NCBI GenBank assembly: GCA_002434245.1
Contig: DJJR01000036.1
Span: forward strand, 40,300-104,299
Origin: Pelosinus fermentans
GTDB taxonomy: Bacteria; Bacillota; Negativicutes; DSM-13327
DNA: 64,000 nucleotides
Direction of reading: 5' to 3'
Below, piece by piece: positions 34,509-43,007 of this stretch (the stretch's first letter is position 1; each line of letters opens with the position of its first letter). The translations under genes and the position numbers were made by a program. The notes below the pieces were generated by a model. It was not told the DNA's origin. It made no database searches and saw nothing but the letters and a program-made list of their open reading frames with translations.

Positions 34509-36062
34509 TCATTGCGGTAAACGAGGGCGTAAGACCAATGTAAATGTGTCTCCTTTTTGCCATTTTTCTTTTCTGTATGTGGCATGTTCTAAAATTGATT
34601 TTAAGAATTTATTTTTTTCTGTAGGGTCATTGGATTTCTCATAGGTTTTTAAAACGTTTTCGATTTTAGGAATAATATCTTTTCTGCTTTTTTCCTTTTG
34701 TATTTCCTTAGACAATTCAAATGCTGTTTTGTCTATTTTTTTTTGTGCAGTCGCAATTCTTTCCGAGAGCTTAGTTAATCTTTCCAGGTATGTAGCAGTA
34801 TCATAGATTCCTTTTTCTAAAAGATCATGTAAGTTATCTTTTTGCTGCTCTAATTCTTTTAGTTCTTTTTTGAGATTATGATGGACTTTTTCTCTATTCT
34901 TAACAGCATTATACTGCTCTTTTGGTATAAAAAGATCCCATTGAGTACGATAGTTATTAAGCCATAGCTGTAAACCTTCAAGCAGTTTTTTCTCAACATA
35001 TTCAAAGCGGCAGCTTTTATTCATGCAATGCCTGTTGTAACACATTAAATGTGGAAAGTGCTGATGCTGATAAGGTCGATAAATCATAGAACCGCCACAT
35101 ATATCACATTTAATTAATCCAGCAAGCGGGTTCGTAACTCCATTCAGCAACTGATAGGGTGGATGGTATTTTTGGGATAGCATATCTTGTATCTGCTCGA
35201 ATTCTTCAAGGGTTATATATGGTTCATGACAATCATATATCCAGATTTGTTCTTCCCTGGGGCGACGTCTGGTTTCTCTGCCAGTGCGCGTTGTAGATTT
35301 CTTAGATGCTACTTTTTTCCAGGCATTTACACCGGCGTAGGCTGGATTTTTTAAAATAGCTAGAATTGATGAAGCAGACCATTTTTTACCTGAATAAGAC
35401 AGATATCCCATTTGATTTAGTTCATTAGCGATCTTGTTTGCTCCCATGTCAAGTTGATATGATTTCCATATTAATGCTGTAGGTTCACTTTGTTCTGGAT
35501 GTTTAATCAAGTATCTCTTGCGATCTTTTTTTTCAATGAGGTATCCATATGGTGGAACTGCTCCAAGATAATTGCCTTCTTCGAGTGAGCGAATTCGACC
35601 GCCTTGTAAACGTCTGGTAATAATCTTCAACTCTTTGCGGGCCATAAAGGATTCAAATTCTGTGTATTCTTCATCCCATTCATTGTTTAAATCATATATT
35701 TTGCGTGGTGTTACGATCTTAGTCTGCGCTTGTTTAAAGGTTTCTATAATTAGGCCTTGATCCTGCATTTTGCCACGGCCCAGACGATCGATGTCCATGC
35801 AAAAAACAGATTTCCATTTTCCTAATTCAATTTCCTTTAGTAGATTTAACATTTCAGGTCTATGAATGATACTTTCTCCAGAGACAACTTCTTCAAAGAT
35901 TTTGGTGATGGTTATACCGTGTTCTTTAGCTATTTTAAACAATGCTTTTTTGTGCTTGGCAAGTGTTTCTCCATCGCCTCTTGCTTCAGCCTCTTGATCT
36001 TCTCTCGATTTACGAAGATAGAAGCAAGAAGGCTCTAGGTCTTTATTATGCAGATTACTCAA
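34509..36062 (-). CDS. spoIVCA: large serine recombinase, SpoIVCA-like
   Basis: 517 residues. An N-terminal resolvase domain has the likely catalytic Ser19 in FYLRKSRED, and DIDRLGRGKM. A recombinase domain follows (GAVPPYGYL, NPAYAGVNAW). The zinc ribbon has CDICGG and RHCMNKSC, then a C-terminal coiled coil (about residues 390-470). TTG 36062 has AAGGTG upstream. The gene points toward the sigK 5' half and its stop lies one base past that frame's TAA. It is the obvious enzyme to excise the element. The gene name is by analogy. Confidence 0.92.
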   Translation of the reverse strand: MSNLHNKDLEPSCFYLRKSREDQEAEARGDGETLAKHKKALFKIAKEHGITITKIFEEVVSGESIIHRPEMLNLLKEIELGKWKSVFCMDIDRLGRGKMQDQGLIIETFKQAQTKIVTPRKIYDLNNEWDEEYTEFESFMARKELKIITRRLQGGRIRSLEEGNYLGAVPPYGYLIEKKDRKRYLIKHPEQSEPTALIWKSYQLDMGANKIANELNQMGYLSYSGKKWSASSILAILKNPAYAGVNAWKKVASKKSTTRTGRETRRRPREEQIWIYDCHEPYITLEEFEQIQDMLSQKYHPPYQLLNGVTNPLAGLIKCDICGGSMIYRPYQHQHFPHLMCYNRHCMNKSCRFEYVEKKLLEGLQLWLNNYRTQWDLFIPKEQYNAVKNREKVHHNLKKELKELEQQKDNLHDLLEKGIYDTATYLERLTKLSERIATAQKKIDKTAFELSKEIQKEKSRKDIIPKIENVLKTYEKSNDPTEKNKFLKSILEHATYRKEKWQKGDTFTLVLRPRLPQ

Positions 36063-36119
36063 GTTAGCACCTTCTTTGTTGCCATATGGCTGTTAATCGA
36101 TCTTATAAACATATGACAT

Positions 36120-36148
36120 TTGACAGTGGCCTAGAATGGAAATATACT
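36120..36148 (+). promoter_or_regulatory. strong sigma-A-like promoter inside the sigK element
   Basis: TTGACA (36120-36125), a 17-base spacer and TATACT (36143-36148). CCTAGA (36130-36135) and TCTAGG (36153-36158) form an inverted repeat around the -10, a possible operator. It fires rightward, away from the recombinase. Confidence 0.7.
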
Positions 36149-36194
36149 TATATCTAGGAAAATCTGACATTAGGGTAGTAGTGAAATTTTATTC

Positions 36195-36226
36195 TCCCCT
36201 AGGAAACGTTGCTAGGGGGATTTATT
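36195..36226 (+). terminator. terminator or attenuator about 65 bases after the promoter at 36120
   Basis: TCCCCTAG (36195-36202) pairs with CTAGGGGGA (36212-36220), followed by TTTATTTAT. No gene ends here, so it either attenuates the 355-residue protein gene or ends a small RNA of about 65-70 bases. Confidence 0.6.
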
Positions 36227-36292
36227 TATAAAACAATCTTTTTATATACGGTGGAATAGTGGAATTATATATTACAGATTCGGAGGCATAAG

Positions 36293-37360
36293 ATGAAACA
36301 AGCAATAAGGTTACTTTGGATTACAATTATGATCGTAATCATGGGACAGGAATCCATACCTGTGGCTTATGGAGAAATTAGGATGGATAATATAGAAAGG
36401 CTTCCAGAGTGGGAGATGAAGAGTAGCTCCCTCGGTGGCACACTTCTACTATCAGATAGTCCTGAAATGGTAGAAAGTGATGGAGTTTTGTATCAGGACA
36501 AAGTAGAAGGAAGTGTTCGTCTCTTTTTTTATCATGTAAACGCATCAAAGACGGCTAAGAAAATGGAAGTAGTTTTAGAGAACAAAGGTAAAGAAGCTGC
36601 TCATGTTAATGTAAGCAAGTCTAGTTTGGGCGGCCCAGGCTATGCCTGGCTTGCAGTAGGAAAAGAAACACAGATGTCATATTTTGCTGGAGGAGCAGCG
36701 GAATATCAAATTGATATTCCGCCAGGCGGTGTAATACCTTTAGCAGCAGAAATAAGCGCTACAGCAGTTTTGCCTAATATGTTGATTCACGGTATTTATG
36801 ACTTTACTGTTGACCGTCAAATCAATGTTAAAGTCATGATGCTGCCATTATTTGAAGAGAGTGTTACATTTTCTAAAATAGCTCAAGTACTGCCTGCAGA
36901 CCAGTGGCATTTGCGTGGTACATTTGAAGGAGCAAATCGAAAGCTTTACTCAGTGGATCCTTATAATCCAGTTCTATATAGAGCTGTGGGGATAACGCTG
37001 GCCGATAATGTGATCGACCCTTATTTGCGAGGGATTGACGCTATAGATGGAACAAAGGTCGTCAATTATGGAAATTATGGTGTAGTTTATGATATTAAAC
37101 CTCCTGGAAGAAATACTCGGAGAATTTCCTATTATCTTGTACCGCTGGGCGGGTATTACGCAGGTGCCATAGGGATACACCATCCAGAGGTAAATTGGAG
37201 TCCTTTAGCAACACCCCGGGGAAAGATTCATTTTGAGGATAATAAATGGAAAGAGTTCTCATTCTTAGGTACTTATGATAGTAGTGAGTCATTATCATTT
37301 ACTTTCAGCCCCCCAGGTGCATCAAACTTACCAGTCAAATTAGTTATTTTGTCCCAATGA
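36293..37360 (+). CDS. exported protein of unknown function in the sigK element
   Basis: 355 residues that I do not recognise. A signal peptide covers about the first 27 residues (LLWITIMIVIMGQESIPVAYG). The rest looks beta-rich, with phrases such as SVRLFFYHVNASKTAKKMEV, IDIPPGGVIPLAAEISA and NYGNYGVVYDIKPPG, which suggest beta-sandwich domains. GGAGGC precedes the ATG. A terminator lies after it, so it is probably monocistronic, behind the attenuated promoter at 36120. Confidence 0.75.
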   Translation: MKQAIRLLWITIMIVIMGQESIPVAYGEIRMDNIERLPEWEMKSSSLGGTLLLSDSPEMVESDGVLYQDKVEGSVRLFFYHVNASKTAKKMEVVLENKGKEAAHVNVSKSSLGGPGYAWLAVGKETQMSYFAGGAAEYQIDIPPGGVIPLAAEISATAVLPNMLIHGIYDFTVDRQINVKVMMLPLFEESVTFSKIAQVLPADQWHLRGTFEGANRKLYSVDPYNPVLYRAVGITLADNVIDPYLRGIDAIDGTKVVNYGNYGVVYDIKPPGRNTRRISYYLVPLGGYYAGAIGIHHPEVNWSPLATPRGKIHFEDNKWKEFSFLGTYDSSESLSFTFSPPGASNLPVKLVILSQ

Positions 37361-37440
37361 GTCTAGTTTATCAGAAGTTCTAACGTTTAAAGATTGAGTA
37401 TCATTGTAAGATCCTACAATTAAATTTTTGGAGTTTAACA

Positions 37441-37487
37441 AAGACACAGCCTAGCCATTTATATCAATCATTGCTGTGTCTTTTTAA
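37441..37487 (+). terminator. terminator after the 355-residue protein
   Basis: AAGACACAGC (37441-37450) pairs with GCTGTGTCTT (37473-37482), followed by T-rich sequence. Confidence 0.85.
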
Positions 37488-37587
37488 TGCATTTATATAA
37501 TCAAAAATTAAAAATATGATAATAATGACCGTTTATAGGGTCGTCCTTAGGGATCATCTTCATATATATAATTGAGGTGAAAATTCT

Positions 37588-37776
37588 ATGGAAGAAAAAT
37601 ACGATGCTACATATTATTTGGAAAATACAATCGTTCATGTTGTTGCTCCTCCTTACATGACGACAGCAGAAAAGGAAAGGGTACTCCGTGAGTTTTATCG
37701 TCATGCATGGGATATCTGGAATTCGTTGCCAGTGGAGGAACGGCTGAGAATTAATGCTGAGTATGATAAAAAGTAA
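37588..37776 (+). CDS. small unknown protein
   Basis: 62 residues: an N-terminal beta-like part (YYLENTIVHVVAPPYMT), then a charged helical part (AEKERVLREFYRHAWDIWNS). GAGGTG lies nine bases before the ATG, which supports translation. I do not recognise the family. No terminator separates it clearly from the next region; 37777-38035 shows nothing else. Confidence 0.62.
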   Translation: MEEKYDATYYLENTIVHVVAPPYMTTAEKERVLREFYRHAWDIWNSLPVEERLRINAEYDKK

Positions 37777-38035
37777 CCAGCGAGAGCTAGTAAAAAGCTG
37801 ACAGACAATATTAAATCATCATAGATGGGGAGATAATACATTATTTTGAGAACTTCTTTAGTGGAAGAATATTTAATACATCGTATGTACATTTAGTATA
37901 TGGACATATTCTACCATAATTGCTCTAAGGACGTTCAAGCAAACACCATAAGAAACATCGTAATAGCATGGATATGAGTCTCTTTGAATAAAAAATTTCT
38001 TTATCGTCAACACTATTATAAAGGATGGTGTTTAT

Positions 38036-38224
38036 ATGCCTGAGATAGAAGAAATTTTAAACAAGGTTGAAGAATTAAGAGAAAAATTAAATAAATTGGC
38101 TCAAAATAAAAATGAAAAACTTACAGATCCTAAAATCATTGCTGTCAGTAGGGAGCTAGACATTTTGCTTAATACATATCATAAATTAATGACGAATAAA
38201 ATGATAAAGCTTAAAAGTCAATAA
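38036..38224 (+). CDS. Spo0E-like aspartyl-phosphate phosphatase
   Basis: 62 residues in a helical hairpin typical of the Spo0E family: IEEILNKVEELREKLNKLA, then LTDPKIIAVSRELDILLNTY with the SRELD signature. These phosphatases dephosphorylate Spo0A-P and delay sporulation. AAGGATGG precedes the ATG. Its location inside a sporulation-gene element is notable. Target specificity is inferred. Confidence 0.85.
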   Translation: MPEIEEILNKVEELREKLNKLAQNKNEKLTDPKIIAVSRELDILLNTYHKLMTNKMIKLKSQ

Positions 38225-38377
38225 ATTGATTTTACTGAATTTTTTATTTATTAAAGGAGAAAAAACATATTTGCCGAAATACTATAAGGTAAGTCAGAAT
38301 AAAAACTAAACATTGAAGTCATAGTAAGATGACTTTTACATAAAATAAAGTAAAGAATATTAGGGGGAGAAGAAGAT

Positions 38378-38725
38378 ATGGAACATGTGGTCAGTATTGC
38401 AAATACCTTAACGTCAATATTTAGTGGATGGCAGAGTAAAAAAGAAGATCATCTCATGGCTTATCTAAATACATATTTATTTTTTCCACAATGTGAAAAA
38501 TTTATCATTAACAGTGTTAATGATTTACAAAGTGGGAATACAGAAGGATTAGAGCAAATTTATAAAGAGTTAGTGCAACAAGGGGATATTACCCTAGCAC
38601 AAAGTGTAGATTCTTTGGTAAGTGGGAAAGTTACTGTATCGAAAGAATCATGTATGTTGTTAGAATCATATGTTAAGAGTGAAATTTTTTATAAAGAGCT
38701 AGAGAAAGCATTAGTGAATCATTGA
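38378..38725 (+). CDS. unknown 115-residue protein
   Basis: Predicted soluble helical protein (SIANTLTSIFSGWQSKKEDH, GNTEGLEQIYKELVQQGD). GGGGGAGAAG precedes the ATG. I do not recognise it. It ends about 55 bases before the left end of the IS1182-like insertion, and its last codons are followed directly by the insertion region. Confidence 0.6.
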   Translation: MEHVVSIANTLTSIFSGWQSKKEDHLMAYLNTYLFFPQCEKFIINSVNDLQSGNTEGLEQIYKELVQQGDITLAQSVDSLVSGKVTVSKESCMLLESYVKSEIFYKELEKALVNH

Positions 38726-38781
38726 TAATAACAGTGATCCGAAGTGGTCGGATAAAGGGTAATTGTATCCTTTGCAATAAG

Positions 38782-40565
38782 AAAAAGGGCGTGTCGCAAA
38801 ACGTTTTTTGAAAAAACGCAAAGCGACACGCCCTTTTGGGTAAATTTAGGAAGGGAAATCCTAGAGGCAGGAATAAGAAGAAGAGCGGTAGCCAGTTTAT
38901 GGGCACAACAAAATAGAGGAAAGCCTCTCCCCCTAAGGAAACGTCTGTATGAGTTGATCAGGATGCTTTGGGAATATGCAAATAGGTTCCACACCGACCG
39001 CTTTGGATTTTGTTGTGGAGCTTGTTTAGGTTATATCCCATGCACAGCAGCAGGAACTCAGTCTGCACCTTGACGCGGCCCCTCATCAGAAACCGCCGGA
39101 AGCCCATGTCCTGCTTGAGCACCCCAAATGCGCCTTCCACCTGAATGGAGCGGTTGATGCGTAATAAGATACCTTCCTCGCTTTGAATGCGTGCTTGCAT
39201 TTCTTCTCTCTGGCGCAGAAAGGTTTTGGATACATACAGGTTCTTGCTCCGTTCTTCCAGCGGCGTCTTGCTCTTGCCCTTGATGCATTGGGCCTTATGC
39301 GGGCAGTCGGCGCACTCGGTGCAGGTATATACCGTGGTCACGATTGGGTAGCCTGCCTTTGACTTGGTCTTTTTCTCATAGGCCGCCCGGATGGGGTGCT
39401 CCATATGGCAAAGGTAGCTGTCATTATCTGCGTCGTAGGGCATGTTCTCCCGTCGGCCGATGTCACTTTTGTATTTACGAGTTTTGGCTTTGTCGTGATT
39501 CGCCGGCTTAATCAATGCGATTTGCCCGTTTTCTTCGCACCAGGTGTAGTTCTCCTCACTCTCGAACCCCGCGTCGGCTACGGGTTTTGTATACCCCATC
39601 CCTTTGAGCGTCTCCAGTATCGGGATCAACGTTTGGCTGTCACTTCGTTCCTGACTGATCATGGCGGCTACGATATATTCGGGGTCCACCGCCAATATGC
39701 GTTGTAGCCCGGTTTAAGCTGCCCGTTTTTCATGTGGTCTTCTTTCATCCGCATAAACGTGGCATCCCTGTCCGTTTTGGAGAAGCTGTTGCGTTCTCCG
39801 AAGCTGTGGTTGTAGTCGTTGTACTTCTTTTGCCGGCAAAGATATTCTTCCACCGTTTGAACCGCTCGCTGCAGCGACGTCTTGCGTTGTCCCTTGCCAT
39901 GGACAAAGACGAGGCCGCATTCGGCTTGCAGGGCTTTGAGCCGTTTGCGCAGTTTCTCTTCATTCTTTTGCGTCGATTTCTTCCAGACAAAACTGTAGCG
40001 GTTGGCATTGGCCTCCAGCTTGGTTCCGTCGATGAAAACGCTTGTCAGCGACAGTTCGTCTGCAGCGGCCAACAGCCGTACAAGCTGGGTAAACAAATTG
40101 TCCACCACCTCTGTCAGCCGCTCGCTGCGAAACCGTGCGATCGTGGCGTGATCCGGTGCTTTTTCCCGGCCCAGCAGGTACATGAGGTTGACGTCCCGCC
40201 GGCAGGCTCGTTCTAGCTTTCGGCTGGAATTGAGGCCGTTCATATATCCGTATATGAGTATCTTGAACAAACGCTTCGGTGACTTCTCGATTCTCCCCAT
40301 GCGGGAGTACGCGGCGTACAATTTGCTGTAATCTATCCTTTCCATTACCGCGTTGAGTAACCGTACCAAATCATCTGCCGGGATCATTTCTCTCCGATGT
40401 CCATGGGTATAACCAGTTGATATACACTCCCGTTTGTTGTATAATCTGGTTGTAATTTCTTTGATTTCACAAACATGATTTTACAACAAAAGACGGCTTC
40501 CGGCTACTGCCGGTTGCCTCCTTTTGTTTTCTTTTCGGGCTGTCTTAGTGCGACAGCCCCTTTTT
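38782..40565. mobile_element. IS1182-like insertion sequence
   Basis: About 1.78 kb bounded by imperfect inverted ends: AAAAAGGGCGTGTCGCA at the left and the reverse complement of TGCGACAGCCCCTTTTT at the right. The left end also holds an internal hairpin, GGGCGTGTCGC (38787) with GCGACACGCCC (38823). It is visibly richer in GC than its surroundings, which suggests recent arrival. No clear target duplication was seen. It carries one broken transposase gene. Confidence 0.8.
38958..40387 (-). pseudogene. IS1182-family transposase, frameshifted
   Basis: The N-terminal part (40387-39668) has the DUF772 domain ([35 protein letters not shown]) and first Asp in [17 protein letters not shown]. The C-terminal part (39695-38958) has VADAGFESEENY, a four-Cys YTCTECADCPHKAQC and VEGAFGVLKQDMGFRRF. 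The two frames join near 39695-39702, where KPGYNA should run into AVDPEYIV; a single missing base explains the shift. Programmed frameshifting is possible but unusual for this family. Confidence 0.82.
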
Positions 40566-40942
40566 CTTTAATGAGATTAAACTTGTTACTTAAGCTTAGT
40601 AGGTTTTAAAAAATAAATTAATATTTTCAATTATTGTCACCAAATTGTAACAAAAATATTGTATAATTATTGAAGAATAAATTGAAAGGAGTAGTTGAAT
40701 AAAATTCTTGTAAAGCTAACTAGTAACTATAGTTGGTAAACATGGGAATAGAAAATATTCTGTGTAGGGTGAATGACACTGCGTTTTAGCGTTCTAAATT
40801 GCTGAAGTTGGCAACAGAGGCTTTGACAAAACATACATATGGGATATGCACTGATCTATGTAATTCAGATGACCAATTGTTCAGTTTCTTATTGAACAAA
40901 TCATAATAAATGTCATTCTAATGACAGAAAAGAGGACCAGCG
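40566..40942 (+). other. intergenic region between the IS and the OmpH-like gene
   Basis: About 375 AT-rich bases with no convincing reading frame. TATAAT near 40670 lacks a good -35. TTGACA near 40830 lacks a good -10. The leader of the OmpH-like gene includes a short dyad, AATGTCATT and AATGACA, close to 40912-40925. Confidence 0.4.
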
Positions 40943-41401
40943 ATGAAAATTAACAGCAAACAATTGAAAAATATCTTTTTAGGAACTTTCCTACTCTTGA
41001 GTATAGTAACAATTGTTCAACCGAATACAACATATGCCGCCTCAAAAAATAATGCTTCTCAAGTTGGAGTAGTGAATTATCAACTTCTAGTCCAACAGCA
41101 TCCTGATGCAGTTAAAGCTCAAGATACAATGAAAGCTGCAGTTGTGCAAGCAAAAAGTGATTTAGATTCCAAATCAGCCAATATGAATGACCAAGAGAAA
41201 CAAGCGTACTATCAACAGCTTCAGCAAGGTCTTGCAATTAAAGAGAAAGAGTTGTTGGTAGCTCTGCAAAATAAAGTAGATGCCGCCGTTGCAGCAATTG
41301 CTAAAGCTAAAGGTTTAGAAACTATAGTGGATAAAGGCAGTGTTGTTTATGGTGGGCAGGATATAACTGATGATGTAATGAAAAAGATTACAAGTAAATA
41401 A
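40943..41401 (+). CDS. OmpH/Skp-like periplasmic protein
   Basis: 152 residues with a signal peptide (IFLGTFLLLSIVTIVQPNTT, cut near TYAAS) and a coiled-coil body. The start VGVVNYQLLVQQHPD and the end GLETIVDKGSVVYGGQDITD are typical of OmpH/Skp proteins, which chaperone outer-membrane proteins. A main-chromosome copy usually lies near bamA and lpx genes; this one is cargo in the sigK element. It ends at a terminator. Confidence 0.82.
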   Translation: MKINSKQLKNIFLGTFLLLSIVTIVQPNTTYAASKNNASQVGVVNYQLLVQQHPDAVKAQDTMKAAVVQAKSDLDSKSANMNDQEKQAYYQQLQQGLAIKEKELLVALQNKVDAAVAAIAKAKGLETIVDKGSVVYGGQDITDDVMKKITSK

Positions 41402-41467
41402 TGGTGCCTTTTGGGGGCTACTAATGCCTGAATCAGAGCTTGCTTAGCGAGTGATATAAATAGTATG

Positions 41468-41515
41468 AAAACAAGAGCCTATTGCGTAGAAAAAACGTAA
41501 TTGGCTCTTTGTTTT
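41468..41515 (+). terminator. terminator after the OmpH-like gene
   Basis: AAACAAGAGCC-type left arm pairs with GGCTCTTTGTTT at the right (41503-41514); the inner part ATTGCGT with ACGTAAT extends the stem. Confidence 0.7.
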
Positions 41516-41523
41516 GTAAAGAA

Positions 41524-42204
41524 CCACCAGCTATGCTGGTGAGAGGGGAAGAGTTTTAGCGTTAAGACGTGAAAAAAAGACCTCCTAATTGTGCTAATAT
41601 AGATGTGGTTTCGTCAGCCAATCTAAAAAGCCAATGGAGGTCGTGTCTAATGGACAACAATAGTTTAGCACATACAAAGTGGACCTGTAAATATCATGTA
41701 GTAGTATTCTCGCCCAAGTATAGAAGACGTGAAATCTATGGGAAATTAAAGATGGAAATAGGAAAGATCTTGAGAGAGCTATGTAAGTGGAAAGGAGTTG
41801 AAATAATAGAAGCAAATGCATGTATCGATCATATCCATATGTTATTATCGATACCTCCCAAGATAAGTGTATTGAGTTTTATAGGATTTTTAAAAGGAAA
41901 GAGCAGCCTTATGCTATTTGAGAGACATAGCAATCTAAAATATAAATTTGGCAATCGGCATTTTTGGTGTAGAGGATATTACGTAGATACAGTAGGGCGC
42001 AATAAAAAAGTAATACAAGAGTATATAAAGAATCAGATTCAGGAAGATATGATAGCAGATCAAATAAGTGTAAAAGAGTATAAAGACCCTTTTAAGGGTG
42101 ACGAGTAACAGCCTTTGCAGCTGGCGAAACCGTCGTGTATCTTAAGATACCGGCGATTCATATCCCCTTATAGGGGTGGAGCAAGCCGCCCGCTAAGCGG
42201 GCGG
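41524..42204 (+). mobile_element. IS200/IS605-like insertion sequence
   Basis: A single TnpA gene flanked by subterminal hairpins instead of inverted repeats. Left: CACCAGC-TAT-GCTGGTG (41525-41541). Right: CCGCCCGC-TAA-GCGGGCGG (42186-42204). No TnpB is present. Exact cleavage sites were not fixed, so the ends are approximate. Confidence 0.8.
41650..42108 (+). CDS. tnpA: IS200/IS605-family Y1 transposase TnpA
   Basis: 152 residues. Features are KYHVVVFSPKYRRREIYGK, the HUH motif in CIDHIHMLLSIP, and a C-terminal Tyr in VIQEYIKNQIQED that is the likely nucleophile. ATG 41650 is chosen for its GGAGGT ribosome site and normal family length; a longer in-frame start at 41569 adds a non-homologous tail. 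It appears intact. Confidence 0.92.
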   Translation: MDNNSLAHTKWTCKYHVVVFSPKYRRREIYGKLKMEIGKILRELCKWKGVEIIEANACIDHIHMLLSIPPKISVLSFIGFLKGKSSLMLFERHSNLKYKFGNRHFWCRGYYVDTVGRNKKVIQEYIKNQIQEDMIADQISVKEYKDPFKGDE

Positions 42205-42215
42205 TCTTGACTCAT

Positions 42216-42620
42216 GCAAAAGGATATTTCATTATAAATGATGAGTCTAAGTCGACACCATAATCTAGTATTAAAATGGATTTAAAAAACCTAATGTTAA
42301 TGTACAGTGTTACGGTGTGATCAATGTTCAAATGTTAGCAGTTCCGCTCTAGAAGTAATACAAATGTAGATAATCTGTAACAATATTGTTACATTTACAT
42401 TATATATTAAGACTATATAAATGACAATTCAGCCTTAGACTTATAAAAAAGTCAGTTATTCCACCTCATCAAGCTTAGAGCATGAATCTATGATAGATGT
42501 ATGCATACATCTATCTCATCTTTTAATGAGACCTAAAGTTGTGAAAGCAACTGATAAAGTAATACTGAGAAAAAATCAGGTCGTTTATAGATTGTACTAA
42601 ATAAATAGGAGTGATTTCTT
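42216..42620 (+). other. palindrome-rich intergenic region
   Basis: About 400 bases with no gene recognised. It holds two perfect palindromes: TGTAACAATATTGTTACA (42376-42393) and a 24-bp one at 42492-42515 with half-site GATAGATGTATG. Both lie upstream of the exported charged protein and may be operator sites; the second could also act as a hairpin before CATCTTTT. Confidence 0.5.
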
Positions 42621-42947
42621 ATGAATAATGTAGTAAAAAAAATGATTGTTTTTTCAATGGTAGGAATAATTCAGATTGGCTTTAGCGCATCATTAGTAGA
42701 AGCTTCAACATTATATAACTTAACTTCGCAGCAACATGGCGGAGATCGGCATGGTCAACATGACAAAGATCAAGATCGTCGTGAACGAGAACGAATTGAA
42801 AATGAACGGCACGAACGTGAAATGAAAAGGCGCCCAAATGAAAATGATCGAGAATGGCATGAGCGTCAGCGACGTGAAAAGGAAAGGCATGAAGAAAACC
42901 TGAGAAGGATTGCTCATGATATTTTAGAGCTAATACTTGATAAGTAA
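42621..42947 (+). CDS. exported, highly charged His/Arg/Glu-rich protein
   Basis: 108 residues. A signal peptide (MIVFSMVGIIQIGFSASLVEA) precedes a low-complexity helix packed with Arg, Glu, His and Asp (for example DRRERERIENERHEREMKRR). It may bind metal or form a long charged helix in the periplasm. AGGAGTG precedes the ATG. It is the last cargo gene, ending 44 bases before the right sigK junction. No family recognised. Confidence 0.65.
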   Translation: MNNVVKKMIVFSMVGIIQIGFSASLVEASTLYNLTSQQHGGDRHGQHDKDQDRRERERIENERHEREMKRRPNENDREWHERQRREKERHEENLRRIAHDILELILDK

Positions 42948-42976
42948 GATGATTATCTGTTTAAATTTTATAAACA

Positions 42977-43007
42977 GATAATATGAAAATGGTAATGAAA
43001 TTACATT
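42977..43007 (+). other. right recombination junction of the sigK element
   Basis: The element-side arm GATAATATGAAAATG (42977-42991) runs into the core GGTAATGAAATTACATT (42991-43007). Reading right of the core, sigK homology resumes at once. The arm mirrors the one at 34471-34485, as expected if the excised circle carries a symmetrical attP. Confidence 0.85.

Larger units (their letters stand above)
34458..42990. mobile_element. skin-like sigK intervening element (8,533 bp)
   Basis: DNA between the two sigK halves. Both ends carry GGTAATGAA (34458 and 42991) in the same codon phase, so one recombination removes exactly 8,533 bp and rebuilds sigK. Cargo in order: serine recombinase (minus strand), exported 355-residue protein, small protein, Spo0E-like phosphatase, unknown 115-residue protein, IS1182-like element, OmpH-like protein, IS200/IS605-like element and an exported charged protein. 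It is far shorter than the roughly 48-kb B. subtilis skin. Excision in the mother cell is inferred from that system. Confidence 0.93.

Noticed and set aside
36063..36125. Sigma-E-like promoter for the recombinase
   Set aside because: On the minus strand a TCATAT-type -35 is visible, but the best -10 candidate is 21 bases away instead of about 14, so I did not annotate it.
38726..38781. Target-site duplication for the IS1182-like element
   Set aside because: No convincing direct repeat flanks the inverted ends.
39396..40216. Plus-strand frames of 103 and 160 residues in the IS region
   Set aside because: They are antisense to the IS1182 transposase; high GC produces long chance frames.
34509..42990. 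Interpretation of the 34.5-43 kb region as a prophage
   Set aside because: No capsid, terminase, portal or tail genes are present; the junctions within sigK and the recombinase fit a small skin-like element better.
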